From Okapia johnstoni (taxonomy: Eukaryota > Chordata > Mammalia > Artiodactyla > Giraffidae), in contig CM044318.1 of the NCBI GenBank assembly GCA_024291935.2, positions 83,276,001 to 83,340,000 on the forward strand: DNA of 64,000 nucleotides. The letters run 5' to 3'. Both the position numbers and the translations under genes were made by a program. The notes below the pieces were generated by a model that ran no database searches, was not told the DNA's origin, and saw only the letters and a list, made by a program, of their open reading frames with translations. Positions 26,108 to 38,300 of the stretch are shown piece by piece (positions within the stretch are counted from its first letter, which is position 1; each line of letters opens with the position of its first letter).

Positions 26108-26131
26108 TTAATCATCATCATCATCATCATT
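26108..26131. repeat. (atc)n microsatellite
   Basis: About six trinucleotide units, potentially polymorphic. Confidence 0.85.
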
Positions 26132-26841
26132 ATCTTTTAAATCTCGCTTTCATTCCCCCAAAGCCTTTAAATTGAGGCTAGCAGAGGCTCTCCTCATCAC
26201 AATGCACACATTTGAATTCAGGCCATTTTGTTGTGGTATTATTTTACAAATTTACCACTTCAGTTAAGCAGAGGAAATGGTATGTTGCATTGTTCCTTTT
26301 TGAAACAGAATCTGAACAAAGGATGAGTCATCAGTTAGCATGACTCATCAGATTAGTCTGACAAGAGACTTACCAAGATAGGGTGGGTACAAAGCATTTC
26401 AACTGCTTATGAGCAAAGATTATATTAGTAATTTATCCTTCAAACATTTTCTGAAATAATTACAGCCTATTTTGACAGGGAATATGAATGATAAGTCAGA
26501 AAAAGTTTTACTACAGAAAACTAAAACTTGTATCTCTTGTTATCTTGTTTCATGCTGAGATGGTCTTCAATTAGAATTTCACGATTGGTCCAGATCACAA
26601 TGGAAGAAATGTCATTTTAGGGGAAAAAAAATGTCTTGCCAACCACCTCCATATTCCCAGGGATGGAAGACGTCGCTTTGGAGGTTTGGGGTTTCAGCAT
26701 CTAGGAAGCAGAACAAACCCATTGCCCAAGGATGGAGGCTTGGCTTTGTGTAAATTGATTTGCCAATATAGGAATGGATGTTTTCAGTTGAGAAATGCCT
26801 GTGAATGCCCAGACTTTTATCTTCAAGTAGACTTTCTGTTG

Positions 26842-27057
26842 GGTTTCCCAGGTGGCTCTGTGGTAAAAAATCTGCCTTCAGTGTAGGAGATGACAGTTTG
26901 ATCCCTGGATCTTCCAAGGGAAGATCCCCTGGAGAAGGAAACAGCACCCCACTCCAGTATTCTTGCCTGGGAAATCCCATGGACAGAGGAGCCTGGTGGC
27001 CTACATTCCATGGGGTGTCAAAGAGTCAGACACGACTGAGCGACTAAACAACAACAT
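26842..27057 (+). repeat. Bov-tA SINE
   Basis: A full-length Bov-tA with tRNA head and Bov-A body. The 11-bp flanks actttctgttg (26831-26841) and agtttctgttg (27058-27068) form a target-site duplication with one mismatch. Confidence 0.92.
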
Positions 27058-29268
27058 AGTTTCTGTTGAGGGTCTCAGATCCATCCATTTCGTTATTGTA
27101 GATCACTGATTCATGGGATTTCAGAGCTAGAAAGGACCTACCTGACCCCTTCCGGCAATCCTACAGGACTTAGAAATCTAACAGACACCCCTCCAAAGAC
27201 CGAGGATGGCAGCTGAGCCCTAACCTCTTGGGGGCCCCCTATCTAAGCTTTCGTCCCAGGCAGGTTGATGTCTCCAGCCTTTTGCTTGCGGTCCTGGTGG
27301 CCCCCTTTCCCCTGAAATTGCTTCAAGATCTTTTGTCCCTTTTTTTCCCCTCCATCTCCTGTATATTTCCATGGCAGACTTGTTGTTTTACAGAGAAATA
27401 CGTATCCCTGGCAGAGGCACGCATTTATTCAAGGGCTGTGTTGCTGAATATGCAGGCAGGCGGCTGCATCTTGGACACGACCCCCTTTGCGTGTCCCTGG
27501 GCCAAGTGTTACTGGCAACACAGTGGATCCTTACATGGCTCGGAGAGAGTAATTGGTTTTCAGGTGAAAAGCAATGTGTAAATACAAGATAGGCGGGGTC
27601 AAATTCATTGACCTCCAGGGCTCTGGGCCTGCCAGTAAGCAGGTATGACAAATTGCAACAAGGAGAGACTGGCAGCTCTGAGGACCCCTCATGTTCACCC
27701 AGGCTCTGAGACAACCACAGGCTGTGGCATTTGAGAAGATCTTCATTTTGAAACTCCTTTCACCTATTCAGTCCTGAGATGCCACAGGCATCCTATGGGA
27801 AGGACTCGGAAGAGCAGCAGAGATGATGGTCCGGGGGCTCCTAGAGTGTTCCTGAAGTCTAGGGTGTAGGCCCTGGTAGCTGAGGACCTGGCTGCCGGAG
27901 CCAGGCATGGAGCCAACTGCAGAGACTCTGAGCTGGAACATGTTCCCTTCCGATGGCCTCATCTCTACAGAGGTACTTGCCGGAATTGATGGGCCTATTG
28001 CAATTTCTTCCATGAGAAAAGAGGCCCTTCTTTCTTAAAGCCTTTGCAATTTGGACAGTTCCTCTGGCTCACCTCTGAGATGTCTGCCTGCCCAACTGCA
28101 GTGCAGCAGGGTCACCTGGACAGGTGAGTCCTTCTGCCCTATTGAGTTCTGGATGCTTTTCTGTCAAAGAAACCTCTGTTCTTCAGGAAGCACTTGACAT
28201 TTGAGGATTGAGTCACAGGGCTGATGAACACGAAGACATCATCTGGCTCAATCCCCCCTTGCTCCACAATCGCCATGCTTTTTTGGCAAAAGAGAACTAT
28301 GAGGGAAGGTTCCTATTTGGGTGTGTCAACAGCTGCCGGTTACCAGTCTTGTATCAGTCTTTGGTGCTCTGATGGCAGTATAAGAACTGGATTAGCCACC
28401 ACCACTGTGCCCCCCCCGGGACAGTGTTGCCGCCCACCTGGGGCTGGATGCTCCTGGCAAAGAGACCTCTCTGTCTTTGATCCCTGACCCTCTGTCCTCA
28501 CTTCTCCAGCTGTGTGCTCACCAACAGGATGCTGGGCTTGGATCTGCATATGCCGTTTGTTCTCACCATCGAAATGATGTGATTTATCTGAGTGTTACAT
28601 AAATCACTGAAATACACTGGAGTCAAGAGGGAATTATTTCTGTGGGTGAGATGCTCCGGAAAGAGGAGGCTGCTACAAAGTACTGAGTGTGACAAATGGA
28701 GGGGTGGATTGACATCCAGAAGGCTCCTGAACTCAGATGCTGTCTCAAGACTGTGCTCCACTGCAGGGAAGTGGGTATGGTTCATGGCAGATACCTCGGA
28801 AGTCTTGTGGCGGTGACCCCAGGCACAGAAGACATCTGGTCCTCACCTCAAAAAGACTGGCATAACCTTAAATGTGAGACCCCGATTTTTATGGTTCAAA
28901 TTCAAACAACATGCTTATGATTTCATTTTTGAGCTTTCTCCTCTTATCATCTCTAGCGCTCAGAAGACTCTTGCTGATGTCCATAACCCATGTCGAGAGT
29001 AACTGTTCAATTTTAGGGTTATAATTTTAAGTTATATCCTCTATAGAGTGATAGGAAAATTGGGAGACAGAGTTTGATGAGTATCTATGTTCAACTTAGT
29101 AATAATATGGAGATTTCTGTTTGAATTTGTAGCAGGAAGACTGCTTTTGTGGGGCAGTGGGAGTCCAGCTGAAATGTTACTAGCCTTCAGAGCCAGCCTT
29201 CAGAGTAACTTCCCTTTGCAACAGAAGTTTGGGTGTCAGGAAATTTTGTTTTTGTTGATCAGTCTGTT

Positions 29269-29498
29269 GGGCCTCCCTGCTGGCTCAGTGTTCAAGAATG
29301 TGCCTGCCAGTGCTGGAGATACAAGAGACCTGGGTTCAGTCTCTGGGTTGGGAAGATCCCCTGGAGTAGGAAATGGCAACCCACTCCAGTATCCTTGCCT
29401 GGAGAACTCCATGGACAGAGGAGCCTGGTGGGCTATAGTCCATGGGGTCCCAAAGAGTCGGGCATGACTGAGCAACTGAGCATGCATGCATGCATGCT
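29269..29498 (+). repeat. Bov-tA SINE with (catg)n tail
   Basis: A full-length Bov-tA starting ggcctccctgctggctc. It ends in a short tetranucleotide array (catgcatgcatgc) at about 29480-29498, typical of microsatellite growth at a SINE tail. Confidence 0.9.
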
Positions 29499-31363
29499 AA
29501 TGGGGCATTTTAAAATACTTTCCAAAAGAGAGATCTAAAACTCCAGTTTTTCTCTAGTCCCATCTCTCCTGGGATGCTCAGTGCGCTTAGGGAGCTGACG
29601 GTTGGGTGGCATGGCTGTCGAGGGCGCCCACTGTGCCCACTTCCTGAGGTTGCAGGCCACCATCTACCATCACATCTTTGATGACTGGTCTCTGTGAGTA
29701 GGTACATGTTTCTGCAGTGTGCAGGGATGAGCTGAGTGATTGAGACCCCTCTACCGGATGAGTGAGTCTTACTAAATTTTGTCAAATTCTTGTGGTCCTG
29801 CAACTCTCAGTTCTTACAAAAAATTTGTCATTGGCCTGTATACTGGGGTTCATACAGCTTGCTGGGTGAGCCACATCTAAGCAGTAACCCCTCAAGGCTA
29901 ATTCCTGCCCTTGATTGTTGAATCATTTTTAATATCACTTTTTTTTTAATGTAAGTTACTTCTGGATTTACAGCTAAATTTATCTAAATGACCTCAGTTA
30001 CATTGAAGAGTGTACAGATACATTCTTCTTTCAATCACCCACAGTATGTTCAATGGGTTTATGTCATCAAGCTCACTTTCCAAATCTGTGTTCACTTCTG
30101 CTCTGTTGCATGGAGACTGGAGGCGTTTCAGCTCTTGAGTGGCAAAAGCTAACTGGTGAGGATATTTCTGCCAGGAGCTCTCGATTCTTCGTTTCTTTGC
30201 CTAATTGACTGGTTGAGTGAAGGCGTTTTCTTTTATGTTACTTACATCCCTTCACTGTTGACTCAAAGTTCTCTCCCACAATATGAATGTAGTGAAGAGA
30301 TTCCCAACAACCAAACTTCTCCATAGGTTTATATTCAGAGTGCTTGACTTCTCTTGCGTTTCATTTTCACCTCCTTGTTAATGGTGGGGAGCCACCAGGC
30401 ATCTGAGAGGCTGGGCCAGGGTTGCTGGAGGGGACCCGGCTCCCCGCAGGTGGCCCCGAGGCCTTAGCAGTTAGTGTGTGCCTTTTGCTAGCAGCCGGAA
30501 CCAGGCTGTGGTTCCTGCAAGGCGGGCTTTCTCAGGCGTGGCACAGTTGACATTCTGGGTGGGCTGACTCTTTGTCGCGGGGGCTGCCCATGTGTTAGAG
30601 GGTGTCAGCAAGCCCTGACCTCTAGCTAATTGATGTGGTAGCATTTCCCAGTTGTGACAGCGGAAAGCATCTCCCTCCATCTGTGCCTAAATTCCTTTGA
30701 GAGGCAAAATCTCCCTGGGTTGAGAATCGCTACGATGGGACCAGAGCTCCTCTCTGCCCTGTGGTTTCATCTGCCGCAAACACACCGGTCACCAGGTGAT
30801 CCAACTCAACTTGTAAAGAACCTGGGGCCCCGTCTGGGATGCGCTGTCTGGACTGGAGGCACGGTGGGACCACGACTGTGTGGATGTGAGCTTTCTGCCA
30901 TTATTAAGACATTTACACCCTTCCCCTGTCTCTGCTTTCTTCCTAAGAGGGTGGTAACTGTGAAGATCTCTTTAGAAGGGTTTTTTTTCTTTTTCTTTTG
31001 TGGTTGAGATTGGGGTTCCTTTACACATTTTTAGAGAAATAACTATACAGCTTCTTTTTATTCTTGTTAATTTGGCAAATCAACTAAAATTGTTCTTCAG
31101 GGTTAATTCTTTAAAAGTGAACAAAATCATAACATCTCTTATTGCTCTCATATTTTGCTCATGAAAATTACATTTCCAAAAAAAAACAAACAACATAGTA
31201 AGCTCTCTGAAGGTCGTGATTGCTTCTTAAAATCCCAAATTATTGCCAAAAGCCTAACTTGGTTTTTGCTTGTTGAAAGTTCCTGCTGAATTCTTGTCAA
31301 TGTGAATAATCTAAATATACCTAGAATTGAAAAATGGTAAGACCAGACATAGAGCCCTGTCCT

Positions 31364-31563
31364 TTGCTGCTCAGTCATGTCCAACTCTTTACGACCCGTG
31401 GACTGTAGCCCAACAGTCTCCTCTGTCCGTGGGGATTCTCCAGGCGAGAATACTGGAGTGGGTTGCCGTGCCCTCCTCCAGGGGAACTTCCCAACCCAGG
31501 GATCAAACTGGGGTCTCCCACATTGCAGGCAGATTCTATACCAGCTGAGCTACAGGGAAGCCC
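31364..31563 (-). repeat. Bov-tA SINE
   Basis: A reverse-oriented Bov-tA, from gctcagtcatgtccaactc to the inverted head ctacagggaagccc. It lies about 0.5 kb from the INSYN2A 72-nt exon. Confidence 0.92.
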
Positions 31564-31622
31564 TAGACAGGGGATTATTTCCCAAGGAACCCAAGTGCCA
31601 CAATCCTGGTGAAATCCAGGAT

Positions 31623-31714
31623 GCACACTGGATTTTCTGAGGTTCTCCTAGCAAATACAGTGTGGTTTGCACACTGGGTTTTCTGTGGTATTCTTAGCAC
31701 ATACAGTGTGGTTT
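31623..31714. repeat. Two-copy tandem repeat, 46-bp period
   Basis: gcacactggattttctga at 31623 is echoed by gcacactgggttttctgt at 31669. Both units end in acagtgtggtttgca. The copies differ at several positions, so this duplication is older than the one at 2271. Confidence 0.85.
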
Positions 31715-32075
31715 GCAGCCTTTGATCTATACCGTCTGAAGGGCTTATATTTCACAGCCATGCCGGAACACGCGGTACAGTGTTCACCACTATCGATTCT
31801 GAGGGAACAAGCCATCAAACTTACACCAATTTTGGAAGTGCTGCTAAGATGCATTTGCAAGATACATGGGCTCACGCTCACCCTCACCCCATGACTCTCT
31901 GCCTGAGGTTGCTTATTTAGAAGCTGCCTAGAATTAAGGTCAGGAAAGGCTCTTGACTCTTTTTTGTCTGATGTCATCATCCCAGCAGGGCCCCAAGACG
32001 ATTCTTGCATCCGTGGGTAAACATCATTTGTCACTCATAATTACAAAGCGGGAAGAGGAGAACGTTGACACATAC

Positions 32076-32147
32076 CTATAGATAATACATGCACTGTTCC
32101 TGCATGTGTCACAGTTAGCTGTGTCTTGCCCAGTCCGATATGAAAGC
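32076..32147 (-). CDS. INSYN2A: INSYN2A 72-nt internal coding exon
   Basis: On the - strand the acceptor cttgtag ends at 32148, and the donor is TATAG|gtatgt at 32075-32070. The first base completes the glycine codon left open by the big exon. The next 23 codons read LSYRTGQDTANCDTC, then RNSACIIY, and the last two bases (AG) begin the serine completed in the terminal exon. Both phases fit exactly. The residues match inhibitory synaptic factor 2A as I recall it. The exon carries a Cys-x2-Cys-x4-Cys cluster (about C409, C412, C417 of the reconstructed numbering). It is too short to stand out as an open frame. Confidence 0.94.
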
Positions 32148-33029
32148 CTACAAGATAAGAACAGGAGAGCATTACACGTGGTGGCTGGTGGCCCCTGGCC
32201 TCTCTAGAGCACGCCGCTCCTATCAGGTGCTTGCCCGCTGTCATCGCTCCTCATGGGAGTGGAGACTGAGCCAAGTGTTTCCCGCTTTGCTCCTGTCTCC
32301 GTGCGCATTGGATACAACCAGGGCAACCACTGTGGCTGCTGTTTACATTAAAATCTAGGCTGTGAACATAACCTAGTGGATGAAGCAAAGAATCCGATTT
32401 TGTTATAAGCAAGGGGAATTGGGGATGTTTCAGTGCAGTGATATTCATGGCGTTTTAAAGAAACTTGGGAGGGAAACCAGCCCCAGATCTTCCCGACCCG
32501 ATGGCTTGTTCCTGCCCCACAATCTCTTTGCCCTCGAGAGGAGGGGTCTGCAGACTAGGGCCCTCAGGTGAATCCTGCTCTCTGCCTGATTTTGTCCAGC
32601 AAGCTAAGATTGGATTTTACATTCATAGATGGTTTAAAAAAAATGAAAAGAAGACTATTTGGAACACGTGGAAATGAATGAAATTAAAATTTCAGTGTCC
32701 ATAAGTTTTAAATTTTGATAATAAAAAATGGTGACAATTCTTACATAAGTAGCTACAATATCCTTGGTCTGCAAATTCCAGAGTAGTCCCTGTCTAGCTC
32801 TTTAGAGTGAAAAATGTGCTGACCTGTGTGGCAAGGTATTGGACTGCCTCGTCAAGCCTTCTGCCACCCTCTCTGGCTGTGTTCTCTGCCGAGCCTATTA
32901 GAGCTATGAGACTAGACAGTGTAGGAGGCACGGTAGGGCAGTGTTCCCCGTCCTCTCATTAAAACGATAGAACTTTATTTTTGGGGGGCGTATATTCTGG
33001 AAGGTTGTACAGCCTGTAAGAGTCTCTTT

Positions 33030-33150
33030 AGTAAACTTTTTATTTTATTTTGAGGTATAGCCAATGAACCGTGCTGTGATAGTGGACAGTGAAGGGACTC
33101 AGCCATGCATATACATACATCCATTCTTCCCCCAAATTTCCTGCCATCCA
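33030..33150 (-). repeat. Antisense L1 3'-end fragment, old
   Basis: ttttattttgaggtatagcc, then gggactcagccatgcatata and catccattcttcccccaaat resemble inverted L1 3' untranslated sequence of cetartiodactyls. Identification is by resemblance only. Confidence 0.45.
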
Positions 33151-34849
33151 TAGCCTGAAAGATTTAATGAGAGGATTTTCTTGAGTCTTCCTTAGCCCAG
33201 TCACCCCAAAAAGCTAGTTTGGGGGAGCATTCATAATGTTTTTTCTGCCACTTTGACTGACCTTTCCTCTCATACTTTTAATGGCCTATTTTATTTTGAA
33301 TATTGCTTTGTACCAAGGGACAGACATGATAACCAGAACCTGTTAAATTAGTAGCAGAAGCAGGGCTTCCATCTGAATTGGCTTAGACACACACTTTGGG
33401 GGCAAATTTACATTTGGAGAGCAACTCAACATAATAATAGTGCCCAGAAGGTTTTCTGTCAACAGGGAGAGTGGATATTTTTATCAGCTTCCCTGTGTAA
33501 ACTTCTCTTTCCATGCGTCATGGATTTTGAATTGAAACTCACTTTTGTTTTCCTCATTATGTTTGGTGTTACATAAACATTTGACAAAAGGATTTTTCCC
33601 CCGCCATGCTCTTCTGTCACAGTGAGCTTTGCTAAACTTGAACTTGACCTTTGAGTTCTGTGCATTGTGTTTATTAACCAAGTGACCACATTCTGTCCTA
33701 TAGGGTTGCCAGTCTATGCAATCCATGATATTTGAGCCAGAATTGGAGTCGCCCTGTGGCTGTGTTTGTGTTGACCTCCGTTCCCCATATTGGGCACCTT
33801 TGAATGCCCCCCTGGGGTCTTTTCCTGCCCCCTGGGCTTTGTCAGGAGGGGAGCAGAAAAGGGCTTGTGCCTCATTCCTCCTTTTCCTTAGCTCTTTCCT
33901 CCTGACCACAAACCCCAAGGGTACAATCTTCCTGAGCTTTCCTCCCTGACTCTAGATTTGTCAAAGTCACACCAGGTTCCTCCCCATCTGACAGGGACCT
34001 CCATTCTCCCATCCTTATAATATGTAAAAGGCCTTTCTCCATCCTACTGGTTTTTCTGGAGCTCCGTCCTAAGCTCATGTCTCACCACGGTGGGTGTGTG
34101 CAGGGTAATAAGCACAGGACTTGAGCACACATCCTAGCAATGACATGTCTGCTGCAGGACGTGTGGCCCAGCTGTGAGGCTGAGGTGCAGACGAGGGACT
34201 GCGCCTCTGTGTACTGCACTAGTGTGTACTAACCACCAACCGGGAAAGAGGGTACATAATAGTTGTCTGCGTGCGCTAGTCACATTCTAAGGTTAAGCTT
34301 TTAAAAGAAAACAGGAAATCAGGGGCATTTCCTAACTATTATTAGAGGGGCACTCTTACTTGGCTCTGCAGAAAGTCTGACTTCCACGCTTGCCGAACCT
34401 TCCTGCTCAAGACCTCAGGACAGATCTCAAATCTCCATCAATTCTCAGCACCACACCCCTTCCTCGCCCAGGATCGTGGAGTTCCCAAGTGTCTCACTTA
34501 CATTAGAGCCTTGAGTCCTGCAGTTAATTACGTTAGCTCATTTTATAGAGAATACAGCAACACTTCAGGTCTGGGATCTCATTATTCTTAGTCCCCAGGC
34601 TTCTGATGCTCTGTGATGCCCTGCTCCAACCTTGGGGCCCATGTCCTGCACTATGTATAATTGGCAGCTTGGGATAGTCAATGAATCCAACAGTGACAGG
34701 ACAAAGGCTTCAGGCACCTGAAATGCACAAGAGAACTGTCTTCCAGGACCTTGGGGCTCTTCAGTGATAAATTGCTCTTTTTAAAGACCTTTCTGAACAG
34801 ACTGTTCTTATCACTTTGTAAAAAGCACACACTTGCCCGCTGTTATAGT

Positions 34850-35340
34850 CACTAGGCAAATAGTTATTAAGTGCCTATTAGGTGTCAGACCTTACTCTGC
34901 CTACCAAGGAGACATTTTGGAATAAGATCAAGTACTTATCCTCATGAAGCTTAAAACAGAATGGGAGAACCAGATGGGCGATACATAAACAGATGAATGA
35001 ATGAAAGAGTTTGGATATTGCTCTGTTAAGGACATGTTGTGGGGGGTGGCTTTGGCTAACACACCGAGGACCTTGCATCTGGAAAGAGAACTGGATGATA
35101 ATAAAAGAGCAGGTAGTCCTCTCCAGATCTAGAGATGAGCTTTGCAAACAAAAGGACCATTACTTGTGGACATCACAATGGGAATGATGTTGGCATGTCT
35201 GCAGGACAGAGAAAGAGCCAGTGTGGCTGGAACATCAGGAGCACATGAGAGAGGAGGGACGCAAGATCAGATCATATAAAATAGCAAACTCTTGGGACAT
35301 TTATTTTAAATTTAATGGGAAGACACTGTTTTCTTGTATG
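34850..35340 (+). repeat. L2 LINE relic
   Basis: ttattaagtgcctattaggt, ctcatgaagcttaaa, and gtggctggaacatcaggagc followed by an agatcatataaaatag-like segment follow the 3' part of the ancient L2 LINE in the right order. It is diverged and its boundaries are approximate. Confidence 0.6.
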
Positions 35341-38300
35341 TAGAGCCCAGGATGACACAGACCCTACTTCCTCTTAACTTTAACTCTTACTCTTCTCCTT
35401 CTAAAATATCATTTTCATTCAATTTCCTTTTTCTTCCTTCTTTTCTTTATAGCCCATCCTAACTCACTCATTCCTGAAATACACCATGGTTTGCAGATGT
35501 TTGCTGGTTAGAAGCAAGTGAGTCATAATATCTACTTTATAGGGAAACATGTCTGTGGTCACTTTTTTTTTTAAAGCTAATTTAAATGAAAAATTGGTGG
35601 TCCATCAGATCTCCACTGTACATGAGAAGTATTTTCAGGATCTCGTTGTCATGAACTTTCCTTGGGAAGACCCTTCAAGATGTTTGTTTGGGACCTTTTG
35701 TTTTGAAGCGGTTCAGATGTTTGGAGTCCAAAAAGGTAGTTCACAAAAATGGCCATCGATGGGAGATTAATTTGTGGATAAAAGTTAAAGTGTTGCCCTT
35801 GTGTCCTGTAGTTAAGTCACAGGCTGCCTCCACAGCTGTTGTCAGTCAAGGTATGTCCACTGCAGTTTTATTAAACATGAGAGTGTTCTTTACAGAGGAC
35901 TGAACATGTGTAATCTAGTGTGCTTATTGCTTTGATAATCCATCTAATTGTCCTTGGGGCTTCCAAGATGTAGGGAATGGCTTCGCTGATAATTTTATGG
36001 TCACAATAATGATGTGTTGCAGCATCTGAATGAATGTGTTCTCCAAATACAGACCAAATAGATAAGTTCTTTCTTCAGGACAGGGAACACAAAGTGCCAT
36101 TATGGAATGTCCCTGTTTTCCTTCTCACTTGGAAACAAGTCATAAAAGCAATACTTGGAATGATTATCTTTGTGGATGGCCATTGCCATGAAGAGAAGTG
36201 GTCCAGAAACTGAGCTGCTGGGGCAGATACTTCTCCAGAGACAGTATGGCTAGAGGCCCTCTGTGATTAGAAGTTTGGAGAAGAGAGAGCTCAGATCATT
36301 GGTATCAAAGCTGCAGAGGAAGAACATCTTGATCAAAAATGACACATTTTCTGCTTTGCACATTAATTGCTACCTTTATAAAGCGCTCTTCTCTTTTATT
36401 TTGAAGAATTTATAACTCACGTCTGCCATGATGCCTGGTACACTCTGGGCGTTTGGTCAATATTATTTTATTAACCAAAGAAGGCTGTCTGTCTCTGTGT
36501 TCCCATATTGAAGTCCAGCAACAGAAAAATCTATGGGAAAAAATCCAACCGAGTTCAAAAAAAGCAAGTGAAATGTAAAAATTATAAACACTTCTGCTCC
36601 TCACTTGCTTCCTATTGTGAGCCTCTTTGGATCCCAGTGATAAGCATGTTCACTGTAAACATGGAGTCTTTTTTTTTTAATGCACTGATCTTTGGAGCAT
36701 TTGCTGTTTATTGTCCCTTTACAGTTAGTTGCCATTTGTTAGTATTTCCTGTACTCAATGATGTGTACTACCTGGGGAGGTACGGAGAGAGGAAGGTGCA
36801 GAAAGTATGACATTCAGCACCAAGGACAGCACCAAGAGTCCAAGATATGTTTTCTGTTTCTTTGACCTCCTGACTCCCATTCTTTCAGATCACGGTTCTA
36901 CCCAGGGACATTTCTGGAACCCTGACCTTCTCCTTGCTTGATGCTTTGGACACTCACTGGTCAGGGTGGGCTTTATTGAAACATAAAGGACACTAGACCC
37001 AAGTTAGGAAATTAATAGGGATGTAAAGACCATGGACTTGGTTGATAGCTCACAGAAGAGGAATTATTATTCTTGATTTCTTAAAGCAGAAGGCTTTGCT
37101 CAAGCTAATTTTACAAAGCAGTTTTAGTGGAGTCCAGTTTGAGAGTCATTTCCACTTCTGCTTTGTAGTAAAACAGATTTCTTCAGAAGACTTTGCTGTA
37201 CTTTAAAGAAAGTATAATGAGTGTCTGTTATAGAAGACAGCATGGAACTCTAGTTAGGGCACCCTCTTTCAAAGAAAACATAGGGTCTTCCTTTCTTTAA
37301 TGGTCTAGAATATGTAGGTTTAACTCAGAATGCATTTCACCAGTTTCTCTAGCTACTTTTGGCTTCTGCAGACATCTGCTCCAATTCTTTTTGTTTTTTT
37401 CCCCCTCTCCAATTCATTAGTTGTCATTATCAAAAATTCCTGAGCGTAAAAATATGCTTTTTCCCATTTATATAAAATAGACAGCACTGGTAACAATTTA
37501 GGGTCTGCAAGTTGCAGATCAACAACAAAAGAGACGATGAGGACTGCGATTTAAAAAAACAAAAATGAAGAAGGGGAGGCAAAGGGCAGAGCTGGTGTGG
37601 CAAGTTTTATAACAAAGCCATAGGAAGGATCAAGGCAGAAAGATGTCAGCAAGCTTCCGCCTGAGCTGTACCACGGCTGTGTCCTGGGAGGTAGGGATGA
37701 GGAGCCGGAGACTAGAGTGACAGGCAGCATCTGCCTTTTCATGAATGCCTCACAGGGAGATCTAAGATACCAGAGCCCTGGGGGGTAGGAGAGGGTGCTG
37801 CGAAATGTCAGAGAAAGGTCACAGAAAGCTTTCTTCCTGGCCCCATATCCAAGTGGCTCAGTGTCTGAGACCTTGAAGATGGGGCCTGAGACGAGACTGA
37901 CAACTCTGTGTCTCTACCATCCCCGCCCACCCCCCCAAGAAAACTGTTTGGTGAAAAGGTCAGGAAAAGGAAGAAAGATGTCTCTGACTGTGCCTGCTAT
38001 CAGAAGCAAAGTTCCAACAAAGTTAAAAGCATCTCGGGAGAAGCATAGCTGGCAAGTGGAAATAATTCTGTGGTTGTGAATTGTAATCACTGGTACCGGA
38101 TTGACTTTCATGTGGTGTTTCGACTGCCACATCCCACAGCCCTGTTTTCTCCAGAAGATCTTAAAGTCCCCAAGGAAAATTCTCTTCTCGCGTTTCCCCA
38201 GGGACTTGTGGATGGAGTGTTTGGTTTTAGATTTCAGGAAAACATCCTCCTCTCAACCAGCATCACTAGTGTATAAGCATCACCCAGAGGGGGCCTCCTC

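Larger units (their letters stand above)
16419..32075 (-). other. INSYN2A: INSYN2A intron (within the DOCK1 intron), 15.7 kb
   Basis: No coding exon was recognised. It contains Bov-tA elements (26842, 29269, 31364), a CHR-type SINE (22501), a MIR relic (about 18110), an (atc)n microsatellite (26108-26131) and a two-copy 46-bp repeat (31623). The 18.5-18.7 and 24.2-24.4 kb parts are AT-rich and free of recognised repeats. Confidence 0.7.
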
